A stretch of 48,535 nt of DNA from an uncultured beta proteobacterium (GCA_903933915.1 CAIZLW010000091.1:1-48535), one strand, 5' to 3'; counted from the first letter of the stretch, positions 34,301 to 41,279 are shown. Made by a program: numbers and translations. The notes: generated by a model not told the origin, from the sequence alone.

Positions 34301-34585
34301 ACGGAAGGCACCCCATTTGCGCTTGGCGGTGTCTTCGCCGGTGACCACCGCCTTGACGCCGGGCATCGCACGCGCGGCGCTGGTGTCGATGGACAGGATG
34401 CGCGCGTTGGCATGCGGGCTGCGCAGCACGGCGGCGTACAACATGCCGGGCATGTGCAGGTCGGCGACATATTGCGAGGCGCCGGTGACTTTCGGTTGCG
34501 CATCGGTGCGCGGCACGTCCTTGCCGACGACCAGCAGGCCGGATTCGAACTTCGGGTCGCGCAGATTCTGGTGGCGGTTGCTCAT
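31331..34585 (-). CDS. Fused molybdenum hydroxylase: Mo-cofactor subunit + FAD subunit
   Basis: This is a 1084-residue fusion. Residues ~1-775 form the large xanthine dehydrogenase-family subunit: a hammerhead domain (GASQYVADLHMPGMLYAAVLRS), the GGFGGK motif, GAFRGFG, the GEIGQGT segment, and a catalytic-type Glu731 in GAKGLGEIGL. After a linker (~775-800) comes an FAD-binding medium subunit (TAIVSGGMSHAIRRE, TTVGGS, and the FAD-C domain to the end). The family hydroxylates heteroaromatics, aldehydes or CoA thioesters at the molybdenum centre. The AYRCSFR loop of CO dehydrogenase is absent; GAFRGFG argues for another substrate. It overlaps the [2Fe-2S] gene by 4 nt (ATGA). These subunits are usually separate genes. 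Confidence 0.93.
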   Translation of the reverse strand: MSNRHQNLRDPKFESGLLVVGKDVPRTDAQPKVTGASQYVADLHMPGMLYAAVLRSPHANARILSIDTSAARAMPGVKAVVTGEDTAKRKWGAFRPDLYPLAIGRVRYVGDEVAAVAATDPEAARAAVDRIVVQYEPLPAVFSLDEAMAPGAPLVHDDAPGNVAHEFAFERGEVDAGFKASDVVVEGTWDSIRQWHSSLETIGCVAHWTSNRVTMWCNTQTPFLARGRYAVALGVPEAQVRVIQTEVGGGFGGKSGDDNCSVIAAILARKAGRPVKLIHTREEEFLASHPRMPMRYWVRLGFSKAGKVLAKEIRMWADNGAYTGKSQAILGAATVRHDALYKYPNARAKSTLVYTNLVPTGAFRGFGNPSADWAVEQAWDLAAEKLKMDVVDLLRLNAVEEGDVSPHNHKITSCELRQCIDKAADLIQWKKKRENKRTDKQSNSGLGMGCSVHVNGRRSFGDWDGSSAIVRINEDGRATIITGEGEIGQGTLTVLRQIAAEELCMPYEDIDITRPDTDVHPHSLGALASRVTYVAGNAVKRAAAEAHKQLMAAASEQFKKPVDELTIINGQIGPRKGAESEFKPISAVVRANIYKRGGEAIVGVGNWDNPSEFPDHSRYGNESGAYNFAAQAVEVEVDRGTGQVHLKEISAVVDCGTVIHPSAAQGQVEGAVVQGIGLAMIEHFDWHQGTPTDPQYIDYPLPSADFVPKMHVAFADSYEPSGPFGAKGLGEIGLDAIPAAIANAISDAVGVRIYALPITAEKIHRALHPELYVDEDKTPPAPPKGGVWSRLVTGRPSGVRPFKPELLQPKTLDEAIKFYSEGDTAIVSGGMSHAIRRERTGYPQSKRLMVVNRIPELLKIGIENKGMLRIGAAVNQQTLYELPKLREQWAVLAESLDAAGHTRVRQMTTVGGSVGPLIGGFDLPVALVGVNGRVVTASPAGQKTWALAEAFDKRFAKDEMVIAIEVDALPARSGSAFHKFLPRGVMETPTANAAATVTLDASGKCVAARLVVGAVGWKPIIVDLSSLNGCAFDEAKIRAAVQPVRDLAQPLSNVRGSAMYKRNMAVEIGARTLIRAWQRAAQQK

Positions 34586-35061
34586 GCTTTCCCCGCCTTT
34601 TTCAGCAGCGCCGATGCTTCGCGATAGGCGTCCATGATCTTGACGTAGCCGGTACAGCGGCAATACACGCTGTCCGCGCTTTCGCGGATTTCCTGTTCAG
34701 TGGGGTTGGGATTTTTTTCCAGCAGCGAAACGCATTGCATCACATGGCCCGGGATGCAGATGCCGCATTGCATCGCCGATTTGTTGATAAAGGCCTGCTG
34801 CACCGGGTGCAGGACGCCGGCCTGGTCGAGGCCCTCAACGGTACGCACATGGGTGCCGTCGCAAAGGGCGGCGAGTTGCAGGCAGGAGGAGATCGGCGCG
34901 CCGTCGATGATCACGGTGCAGGTGCCGCAGGCGCCGATGCCGCAGCCGTGTTTGGTTCCGGTGAGCTGCAGGTCTTCGCGCAGTACGTCGACGAGCAGGC
35001 GGTCGGGTGATTTGAGGTGAACTTCGACAGGGTCGCCGTTGAGCGTAAATTTGATCAGCAT
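34582..35061 (-). CDS. [2Fe-2S] subunit of the molybdenum hydroxylase
   Basis: This is a 159-residue small subunit. The N-terminal plant-type ferredoxin domain has Cys40, Cys45 and Cys48 (HGCGIGACGTC) and the fourth Cys near 60 (SSCLQL). The C-terminal helical domain holds the second cluster (AMQCGICIPG and YCRCTGY). It passes electrons from the Mo centre to FAD in the adjacent fused subunit, with which it overlaps by 4 nt. It is the first gene of the operon, with a TATAAT box and palindrome just upstream. Confidence 0.95.
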   Translation of the reverse strand: MLIKFTLNGDPVEVHLKSPDRLLVDVLREDLQLTGTKHGCGIGACGTCTVIIDGAPISSCLQLAALCDGTHVRTVEGLDQAGVLHPVQQAFINKSAMQCGICIPGHVMQCVSLLEKNPNPTEQEIRESADSVYCRCTGYVKIMDAYREASALLKKAGKA

Positions 35062-35095
35062 GTGGATGTGGCCGGAGGGTGCGGAAAAGCCTCAA

Positions 35096-35136
35096 ATTAT
35101 AAGGGTACGTTCCGGCCGGTGTTCGCCCAATTTGGG
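35096..35136 (-). promoter_or_regulatory. Predicted operon promoter with palindromic operator
   Basis: On the - strand a consensus TATAAT (35096-35101) lies about 35 nt before the [2Fe-2S] start codon, at a plausible distance for a short leader. About 17 nt further upstream the -35 match is weak (GAACAC). CCCAATTTGGG (35126-35136) is a perfect 5-bp-arm palindrome just upstream of it, where an activator of a weak -35 promoter would bind. Confidence 0.45.
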
Positions 35137-35280
35137 TGAATTCCCGGGCAAGGACGACCAGACTGTGGCCCGCGCTTGCCCTGTTCCTGTGGCTCGGCTA
35201 AGCTGGTTTTCACCGTAGCGCACGACCAAGCAAAACGTCCAGATTTTGCGGCACGCGCCGGCCTACCCAGGAGAGAGAAC

Positions 35281-36318
35281 ATGTTAAAGACGGTCATGAC
35301 GCCGGCTCCGGCGTTCCGCAGCATCGCATTTGCCCTGCTCGGGTGCATCGCACTCGCCGGCTGCCAGTCCCGTGGTCCCGATCTGGTGCTGGATGCTCCC
35401 GACGGCCCGGCCAAGCGCATGGTCACGCAGGGCGCGGCGAAAAAGATCATTGCGCAGAACCTCACCAGCTGTGCCAACACCAATCCCAAAATGAATCTGC
35501 GCGTTGCCGGGGTGGGCGAGATTACCGCCACCGACGGCACGGTGATTACGGTGCCCGCAAATACCGCTTTGCAGCGCAAGGAAGGGCCGCTGTCTTATGA
35601 CCTGTACAACGAATGCAACAAGGTCCTGCCGGCGAATGCCGCTGCGGTTTCCACCGACAAGGTGCCGGTGATCGAAATCGATTCGGATGGCGAGGTGGTG
35701 ACCGGTTTCATCGTTGCGGACAATTACTACGAACTGTATGTGAACGGCAAGCTGGTTTCCGTCGACAACACCCCGTACACGCCGTTTAACTCGGCCATCG
35801 TCAAGTTCAAGGTCAAGCGCCCCTACACGATGGCGTTTCTGCTGGTGGACTGGGATGAGCAACTCGGGCTTGGCGTCGAAGCCATGGCGCGCCTTAACGA
35901 GACTTGGTACCTCGGCGACGGCGGGTTGATTGCCAAGTTCAGCGACGGCACGGTGACCGACAGCTCCTGGAAGGCGCAGACCTTTATGGTCGGCCCCCTG
36001 GACAGCCCGAGCGATGTGGTGGAAAAAGGCAATGTGCATTTTTACGACAAGCTCGGTCGTACCTATCCCCATGTGAAGAGGCCTGTTTGCCGTGAAAACT
36101 GCTACATGGTGCATTACGCCTATCCGAAAAACTGGCAGTCGAAGACGTTCAATGACACCAACTGGCCGCGCGCCTATGAGTACACCGACGAGGAAATCGG
36201 CGTGACGACCCTGACCGCATACACCCGCTACCCCGAGTTTTTTGAGGGTGCGCGCTGGATCTGGTCGTCGAACCTCGTTTATGACAATGTCGTCATTGCA
36301 CGCAAGGTCGTGCGCTGA
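35281..36318 (+). CDS. Predicted lipoprotein of unknown function
   Basis: This 345-residue protein starts at ATG after a strong site (AGGAGAGAGAAC). The N-terminus is a lipoprotein signal (LAGC with Cys28). No family was recognised. Residues about 130-345 look like a beta-rich, possibly carbohydrate-binding-type sandwich: FIVADNYYELYVNGKLVSVDN near 145 and the end ARWIWSSNLVYDNVVIARK. One pair of cysteines (VCRENCYMVHY, near 270) may form a disulfide or bind metal. It is probably exported to the outer membrane or periplasm. It is divergent from the hydroxylase operon across a regulatory gap, but no functional link is shown. Confidence 0.75.
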   Translation: MLKTVMTPAPAFRSIAFALLGCIALAGCQSRGPDLVLDAPDGPAKRMVTQGAAKKIIAQNLTSCANTNPKMNLRVAGVGEITATDGTVITVPANTALQRKEGPLSYDLYNECNKVLPANAAAVSTDKVPVIEIDSDGEVVTGFIVADNYYELYVNGKLVSVDNTPYTPFNSAIVKFKVKRPYTMAFLLVDWDEQLGLGVEAMARLNETWYLGDGGLIAKFSDGTVTDSSWKAQTFMVGPLDSPSDVVEKGNVHFYDKLGRTYPHVKRPVCRENCYMVHYAYPKNWQSKTFNDTNWPRAYEYTDEEIGVTTLTAYTRYPEFFEGARWIWSSNLVYDNVVIARKVVR

Positions 36319-36323
36319 AGCAG

Positions 36324-36354
36324 ATGCGGGGCCGGGCACCAGCCCCGCATTTTT
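36324..36354 (+). terminator. Rho-independent terminator after the lipoprotein gene
   Basis: ATGCGGGGC (36324-36332) and GCCCCGCAT (36342-36350) form a perfect 9-bp stem followed by TTTTT. It starts six bases after the lipoprotein stop codon. Confidence 0.9.
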
Positions 36355-36374
36355 AACCGGTTGAGGATGTCTCA

Positions 36375-36632
36375 TTGATCAACGAAAAAATCAAAGTCCG
36401 CGTCACTGAAACAAAGCAGCTGATGGACGTTGTGGTGTACGACAAACGGCCTTCGTCGATCCAGGTGGTGCTGGGCAGTGGCGTGCACAGCGTCAAATGC
36501 GAACTGACGCCCACCCGCAACGGGATGGCTTATGCCGGTTCGGTGATGGGGCGGGAAATCGTTTATGAACGCAGCCGCGAACAGGTTGAAGCGGATATAG
36601 AACGCCTCAATCCCAGGGAATTCCGGCGCTGA
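36375..36632 (+). CDS. Small conserved-looking protein of unknown function
   Basis: This is an 85-residue protein starting at TTG with a GAGGA site about 8 nt upstream. It is mixed alpha/beta, with a charged C-terminal end (EADIERLNPREFRR). No family was recognised and no signal or membrane segment is visible, so it is probably cytoplasmic. It follows the terminator of the lipoprotein gene by 20 nt, so it must have its own promoter or rely on read-through. Confidence 0.55.
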   Translation: MINEKIKVRVTETKQLMDVVVYDKRPSSIQVVLGSGVHSVKCELTPTRNGMAYAGSVMGREIVYERSREQVEADIERLNPREFRR

Positions 36633-36641
36633 ACTGCGGTT

Positions 36642-37025
36642 TCAGAGCGCGCGCGCCAGCAGTATCGAAAAGCCTGCAGCGGCGATCACGCCGAATGTCA
36701 GTGCCATGCCCGTTACGCGGTAACGGAAGTTCTCCCGGGTTTGACTGACGCCCCAGGCATGCAGCAGCCGCCCGCACAGCAGGGCCAGGCATAGCGCATG
36801 CACCCACACAGCGGGCGCGCCATCCATTTCCACGAAAAAGACCAGCAGCAGCGCGAGTGGTATGTATTCCGCGAAATTGGCATGCACTCGCATCGCGCGC
36901 CGCAGTTCGGCATTGTCGCCGTCGCCGACCGCCACGCGATGCCGGCGCCGCAGCCGTATGGTGCGGACGCTGAGCGCGATGAACAGCAGGCCCAGCAGGG
37001 TGGCGTAAATCGGCGTCACGTTCAT
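36642..37025 (-). CDS. MAPEG-family membrane protein
   Basis: This is a 127-residue protein with about four transmembrane segments. It matches the MAPEG family (membrane-associated proteins in eicosanoid and glutathione metabolism). The motif RRAMRVHANFAEYIPLALLL is the conserved loop-helix of bacterial members, and HALCLALLCGRLLHAWG follows. Bacterial MAPEG proteins have been linked to glutathione-dependent detoxification, but their reactions are mostly undefined. The gene is convergent with the small protein gene before it. Confidence 0.88.
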   Translation of the reverse strand: MNVTPIYATLLGLLFIALSVRTIRLRRRHRVAVGDGDNAELRRAMRVHANFAEYIPLALLLVFFVEMDGAPAVWVHALCLALLCGRLLHAWGVSQTRENFRYRVTGMALTFGVIAAAGFSILLARAL

Positions 37026-37077
37026 CGTGGTCGGCTACGGTTGGGCGAGTGGCGAAGCGGAATTCTATCCCGCCGGT

Positions 37078-38307
37078 TCAGAACTCGCGGGTCACCGCGA
37101 TATCGCGCATTACGGCGTCCGGGGTATGGTGGTGCGCTGCCCGGGCGCGTGCCGCCGGGTCATCGCGGTCGCAGGCCTCCAGGTAGGATCCCAGTTCACG
37201 GGCATGGGCAATGACTGCGCGGCCGAAACGCACGCGTGCTGTTGAATAATGCGGCAATGCCTGCAGCGGGTCGTTGTCGTGACGGTTCAGCAAACTGGCC
37301 AGCGTCAGTGCATCACCTGCGGCCTTGGATACCCCCATGCCGACATGAGGGCGCGCAACAAAAGCGGCGTCGCCCAGCATCGCTACGCGGCCGTATGCCA
37401 TGTCCGGCGACTCCAGGTCGAAGATCGCCTGGAAAAACGGCTGGCGGGTTTTTTCGACGACTTCGGCAAATTGCGGCGACAGGTGTTCTCGCGCGGCTGC
37501 GCGCATGGCGTCCAGCACTGCGGGACGGATCAGCGGCGGCGGTATCGCCATGTCATGGCGCCTGCCGTGGATGTCGGTGCACAGGTCCGGCAGTTCGCGC
37601 CCGGCATGAGTCGGGCGATACCAGACATAGTTGAAGGAGCGTTCGCCCTGGCGCGTGGAGTTGCCGAATCCGGCGACCGGATAACCCAGTATGTGTTCGC
37701 GCGGCGCCAGACTGAATGCGAACTTCGGAAACAGGTCGCGGTGGGTTTCCGGCGTCAGCAGGTTTTCATCGACCAGCCCGCGCCACGCGATGTAACCCGC
37801 GTAATGCGGACGCGAGTCCGGCGCCAGTTGACCGCGCACCGAGGAGCGGATGCCGTCGGCACCGATCAGAAGATCGCCTGCGGCGCTGAGGCCGTTGTGG
37901 AAAAGCGCGGTGACCGATGCGCTGTCCTGCTCGATGCGCATGCAGGCATGACCGAGATGATAACGCTCTGCCGGAAAGGCGCCCAGCAGCAGCGTGTGCA
38001 ACCGGCCCCAGGTGGTCAGGCATTGCTTGATATCCAGCGTGCCGAGTACGGCGCCGCGCTGATCGAATGTGATACGACCTTCGATATCGACGCCGATGGA
38101 GTCGTCCACCGGAATGCCGATGTGTTCCAGCGCGGCAAACAGGTCGGGATGGGTGATGATGCCGGCGCCGCGGCCGGCCAGCGGTTCTGCAGACTGTTCG
38201 AAGACTTCGACGTCCCAGCCCTGGCGGTGCAGCAGATTGGCGGCGAGCAGTCCGCCCAGCGATCCGCCGATGACCAGAGCGCGTGGCACGTGTGATGCGG
38301 CGCTCAT
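37078..38307 (-). CDS. FAD-dependent monooxygenase (dihydroxypyridine hydroxylase-like)
   Basis: This is a 409-residue class A flavoprotein monooxygenase. The FAD-binding GxGxxG region is LVIGGSLGGLLAANLL near the N-terminus, the middle DG motif is LIGADGIRSSVRGQL, and the flavin/GD motif is MLGDAAFVARPHVGMGVSKAAGDA. Sequences with the 'QSAEPLAGRGAGI' N-loop resemble 2,6-dihydroxypyridine 3-hydroxylases of nicotine and nicotinate degradation. It would use NAD(P)H and O2 to hydroxylate an aromatic or N-heteroaromatic ring. It lies 3 nt before a VOC gene in an operon. The substrate is not established. Confidence 0.86.
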   Translation of the reverse strand: MSAASHVPRALVIGGSLGGLLAANLLHRQGWDVEVFEQSAEPLAGRGAGIITHPDLFAALEHIGIPVDDSIGVDIEGRITFDQRGAVLGTLDIKQCLTTWGRLHTLLLGAFPAERYHLGHACMRIEQDSASVTALFHNGLSAAGDLLIGADGIRSSVRGQLAPDSRPHYAGYIAWRGLVDENLLTPETHRDLFPKFAFSLAPREHILGYPVAGFGNSTRQGERSFNYVWYRPTHAGRELPDLCTDIHGRRHDMAIPPPLIRPAVLDAMRAAAREHLSPQFAEVVEKTRQPFFQAIFDLESPDMAYGRVAMLGDAAFVARPHVGMGVSKAAGDALTLASLLNRHDNDPLQALPHYSTARVRFGRAVIAHARELGSYLEACDRDDPAARARAAHHHTPDAVMRDIAVTREF

Positions 38308-38310
38308 CGT

Positions 38311-38754
38311 TCAGGCCGCAGCGGTTTCGGCGGCGGGGTAATTCAGCTCGAGAGTGACGCCGCTGGGATCTTCGAAAAACACTTGATGGATGCCCAGCGA
38401 GGGTACTGTGCGTTCACGAAAGGCGATGCCGTGATTTTGCAGTCGTGCGCGCATGTCGGCGAGGCCGGTGGCGACGAAGGCCATGTGATCAACGGTGCCA
38501 GTGCCCTGCAGGGAAGTGACCTCGCGATCGCCGAGGTAATCCTTGAGGCCCTGTGGATCGTTGGGGTCGATGCCGATGATGTGCACGACCCCGGTGGTTT
38601 CCGGATACTGAGCACCGTTGTACAGCCAGATGCCGGGAAACTTGAAGGGCGGGCGGAAGCCGACCGTAAATCCCATGACTTCGGTGTAGAAACGGCGCGA
38701 TGCCTCGACCTCCGGCGTGCGGATCGAGTAGTGATCGAGCTTGCCGACAGGCAT
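38311..38754 (-). CDS. VOC-superfamily (glyoxalase/dioxygenase-like) protein
   Basis: This is a 147-residue single protein made of two beta-alpha-beta-beta-beta modules. Metal-binding positions are His8 in KLDHYSIRT, His near residue 92 in TVDHMAFVA and Glu near 138 in GVTLELNY. The fold includes glyoxalase I, extradiol dioxygenases and epimerases. As a small single-domain protein it may be an isomerase or ring-processing enzyme for the monooxygenase product. It is co-transcribed with the monooxygenase gene (3-nt gap). Confidence 0.86.
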   Translation of the reverse strand: MPVGKLDHYSIRTPEVEASRRFYTEVMGFTVGFRPPFKFPGIWLYNGAQYPETTGVVHIIGIDPNDPQGLKDYLGDREVTSLQGTGTVDHMAFVATGLADMRARLQNHGIAFRERTVPSLGIHQVFFEDPSGVTLELNYPAAETAAA

Positions 38755-38787
38755 GCGCCGTACCCTGGTTTTTCTTACTGCAGCGGT

Positions 38788-39426
38788 TTATTGCAGGGGC
38801 GAAAACGCCGACGGCATCACGATCTTGTTTTCCTGGGCGACCAAAGTCACTTCCGGCAGGCCTTCCTTCTTGGCTACCAGCGACGGCGGCCAGACGCCCT
38901 CGGCGAGCGCTTTTTGGCGCATCTCATTGCGCGCTTCCAGCGTCGGATATGACCAGATGTGGACGAAACGGTTGACGTTGCCGCACTCGGCGTACCACAT
39001 CGCCACCAGCGGGCTGATTTTCACGCGCGCGGGAATCGCCTTTTCCCAGGTCTTGGTGACTCTGCCCAGTTCGCCCGGTGCATGGGTATAAGTGCGCATT
39101 TCGAAAATCGGACCCATCTTGCCGGGTTTTATTTCCGGCGAAAACGCGAACGGGATGAAGATCTCGGTACGCATGTTGAGCACGAATTCGCCGATTTTCG
39201 GTGGCCAGTTGCCGGAAGCAGCGGCCTCAGTGCGGATGCGCTCGCGTTCTGCCATGTCCTTGTACGGCCAGACGTGGATGATCTGGTTCAGCGGACCGAT
39301 TTCGGTGTGCCAGAACGCAGCCAACGGCGACAGTTTCTTGCGGAACTCGTAGGCCTCGCCGAAACGCTTCTCGACTTCAGGCACTGAGTGGGGTTTCAGG
39401 TCGTACGTGCGCACTTCGTAAATCAT
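38788..39426 (-). CDS. NIPSNAP-family protein
   Basis: This is a 212-residue protein made of two ferredoxin-like NIPSNAP modules. The first begins MIYEVRTYDLKPHSVPEVEKRFGEA and contains NQIIHVWPYKDMAERE; the second begins IFEMRTYTHAPGELGRV and contains NRFVHIWSYPTLEARNEMR. No signal peptide is present. The biochemical role of bacterial NIPSNAP proteins is unknown; they often accompany aromatic or lactone catabolic genes. It is the first gene of a three-gene unit with a strong GGAGGAGAG site and precedes the VOC gene by 33 nt. Confidence 0.9.
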   Translation of the reverse strand: MIYEVRTYDLKPHSVPEVEKRFGEAYEFRKKLSPLAAFWHTEIGPLNQIIHVWPYKDMAERERIRTEAAASGNWPPKIGEFVLNMRTEIFIPFAFSPEIKPGKMGPIFEMRTYTHAPGELGRVTKTWEKAIPARVKISPLVAMWYAECGNVNRFVHIWSYPTLEARNEMRQKALAEGVWPPSLVAKKEGLPEVTLVAQENKIVMPSAFSPLQ

Positions 39427-39511
39427 GGTCTCTCCTCCGGATCGATCGCCACGTGTATGGAGCGGCGATATTACCAGAGGCGGCGCGGTGCGCCCGCGCC
39501 GCCGTTTGCGC

Positions 39512-40003
39512 TCAGAGACCTTCGCTGGCCTGCTGACCGGCGTGATAAGTCGTGTAGACCAGAATCGGTATTTTCAGCGCACCGAGATTCTGGTCCAGCA
39601 ACGGCTTGACGTCGCTCCACGCCAGGCGACCGACACCGGTGGCGATGCGCGGCAGCGCAATGCTGGTGAATTTTTCGGTTTCCGCCAGTTTGGCCAGTTC
39701 GCGCAGGGCATGCCCGACATGCTGCACCGTCGCCGGACCCGGAGTGCCGCCGTGATGACCTTCAATCGCGTCCTGGGTGAACAGGCTGACGACACGTTTG
39801 CCGTCGGCGCCCATCCATGCCCACAGGGTGCCGGGCTTGGGATGTTTGGACTGGCAGTAGTGGCGAAAATCCTTGTACATCGCCGGCCATTGTTCGCGCA
39901 ATTGCAAGGCCAAGCCGGTGTGGAAAGGGTCGTTGGGGGCGACGCCATGGGCGATGACCTGTGCCTTGGTGAGCAGCAGGTCGCCGCTGATTTCCTTGAT
40001 CAT
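39512..40003 (-). CDS. Macro-domain protein
   Basis: This is a 163-residue single-domain macro protein, reading IKEISGDLLLTKAQVIAHGVAPND at the N-terminus, then GPATVQHVGHALRELAKL and SIALPRIATGVGRLAW. The latter matches the ADP-ribose-binding 'PrIgtGlagl-W' loop of the Poa1p/ALC1-like branch. It probably binds or hydrolyses ADP-ribose derivatives. The ATG at 40003 follows a perfect GGAGG; the frame is open to 40045. It is a solitary gene. Confidence 0.86.
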   Translation of the reverse strand: MIKEISGDLLLTKAQVIAHGVAPNDPFHTGLALQLREQWPAMYKDFRHYCQSKHPKPGTLWAWMGADGKRVVSLFTQDAIEGHHGGTPGPATVQHVGHALRELAKLAETEKFTSIALPRIATGVGRLAWSDVKPLLDQNLGALKIPILVYTTYHAGQQASEGL

Positions 40004-40153
40004 GAGTAACCTCCATTGTAATGATGAGCTGGAAAAACCGCTCATGGCTCAAGTTACTGCAGGCGCTGGACGGGGGTTTTGATACAGCGCAAACATCGCA
40101 ACGTTAAGGTGCGCGGCCGACCGTTTTGTTGGCGGTCATATGCTGGACGAGTC

Positions 40154-40163
40154 GCCATATGGC
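40154..40163. promoter_or_regulatory. Palindrome in the divergent gap before the sixth Bug gene
   Basis: GCCATATGGC is a perfect 10-bp palindrome in the gap between the macro-domain gene and the Bug gene. It could be an operator for the Bug-hydrolase unit. This rests on symmetry only. Confidence 0.25.
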
Positions 40164-40252
40164 CTCTAATACAGGATTACACTGTTTCGTCAACGCCGGG
40201 AGCATCATAAAAATTATCAGCCCCGGCGACCATTCCATGAATGGAGGAGATG

Positions 40253-41224
40253 ATGTTTAAACATCAATGGTTTTGCGGGTTTGCCGTGCTTGCCGGATTG
40301 CTGTTGCCGGTGCTGTCCTATGGCCAGAACTGGCCGACCAAACCGATCCGGTTGATCGTGCCGTTTGCTCCCGGCGGCAATACCGACATCATTGCGCGGG
40401 CGATTGCGCCGAAGATGACCCAGGAGCTCGGCCAGCAGATCCTGATCGACAATCGCGGCGGCGCGGGCAGCACGCTGGGCACGGCGATGGCGGTGAAGTC
40501 CCCCCCTGACGGCTACACCATCGTCATGGTGTCTGCCGCGCATGTCATCAATCCGGGCGTGCGCAAATCGCTGCCTTACGATTCGATCAATGATTTCGCA
40601 CCGGTCACGCTGGTGGCTGATGTGCCGAACGGTCTGGCGGTGCATCCGTCGTTGCCGGTGCGCGACATCAAACAGCTCGTTGCGCTGGCCAAGGCGCGGC
40701 CGGGCCAACTGGTGTATGCAACACCCGGGCACGGCACCTCGACCCACCTTTCGATCGAAATGCTGTCGCACGCTGCCGGCCTGAAAATGCTGCATGTACC
40801 GTACAAGGGCGTCGGTCCGGCGACGATGGATGTGGTCTCCGGGCAGGCGCAAATGATCTTTGCGGCGCTGCCGGCGTTCATCGAGTTTGTGCGCGCCGGA
40901 CGGTTGCGGATGATTGCGCAGGCCAGTGTCAACCGTTCACCGGCGGCGCCGGATGTGCCGACGATGATCGAGCAGGGCTACAAGGATTTTATTGTCTCCA
41001 GCGGGTTCGGCATGTTTGCGCCGGCCAAAACGCCGCGCCCGGTGATTGACCGCCTCAATGCCGCGGTGGTCAAGGCATTGGCTGATCCTGCCGTGCGCAA
41101 CGGCCTGTCTAGCCAGGGCGCCGAGCCGGTGGGTAATACGCCGGAGGAATATGACCGCTACAACCGCGCCGAGATCGAGCGCTGGACCAAGGTGGCGCGC
41201 GCCGCCGGCGTGGTTGCTGAATAA
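40253..41224 (+). CDS. Bug/TctC-family receptor
   Basis: This is a 323-residue receptor with a signal peptide (ends VLSYGQN). Motifs are PIRLIVPFAPGGNTDIIARA, ILIDNRGGAGSTLGTA, PPDGYTIVM and MLHVPYKGVGPATM. A GGAGGA site sits directly before ATGATG; the second ATG (40253) has the better spacing, while an ATG at 40241 contains that site. It is followed after 55 nt by a CocE/NonD hydrolase gene on the same strand. Confidence 0.92.
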   Translation: MFKHQWFCGFAVLAGLLLPVLSYGQNWPTKPIRLIVPFAPGGNTDIIARAIAPKMTQELGQQILIDNRGGAGSTLGTAMAVKSPPDGYTIVMVSAAHVINPGVRKSLPYDSINDFAPVTLVADVPNGLAVHPSLPVRDIKQLVALAKARPGQLVYATPGHGTSTHLSIEMLSHAAGLKMLHVPYKGVGPATMDVVSGQAQMIFAALPAFIEFVRAGRLRMIAQASVNRSPAAPDVPTMIEQGYKDFIVSSGFGMFAPAKTPRPVIDRLNAAVVKALADPAVRNGLSSQGAEPVGNTPEEYDRYNRAEIERWTKVARAAGVVAE

Positions 41225-41279
41225 AGTAAAGCCGCAGCATCACCATTTTCAAACTGACCAACCCGGAGCGAGTGCGTTC

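Noticed and set aside
32945..34627. Long + strand open frame across the Mo hydroxylase gene
   Set aside because: Antisense shadow of a strongly conserved - strand enzyme, with no motif or ribosome site.
31331..35061. Aerobic CO dehydrogenase (coxLMS)
   Set aside because: The AYRCSFR active-site loop is missing (GAFRGFG instead), and the L and M parts are fused; a different hydroxylase substrate is more likely.
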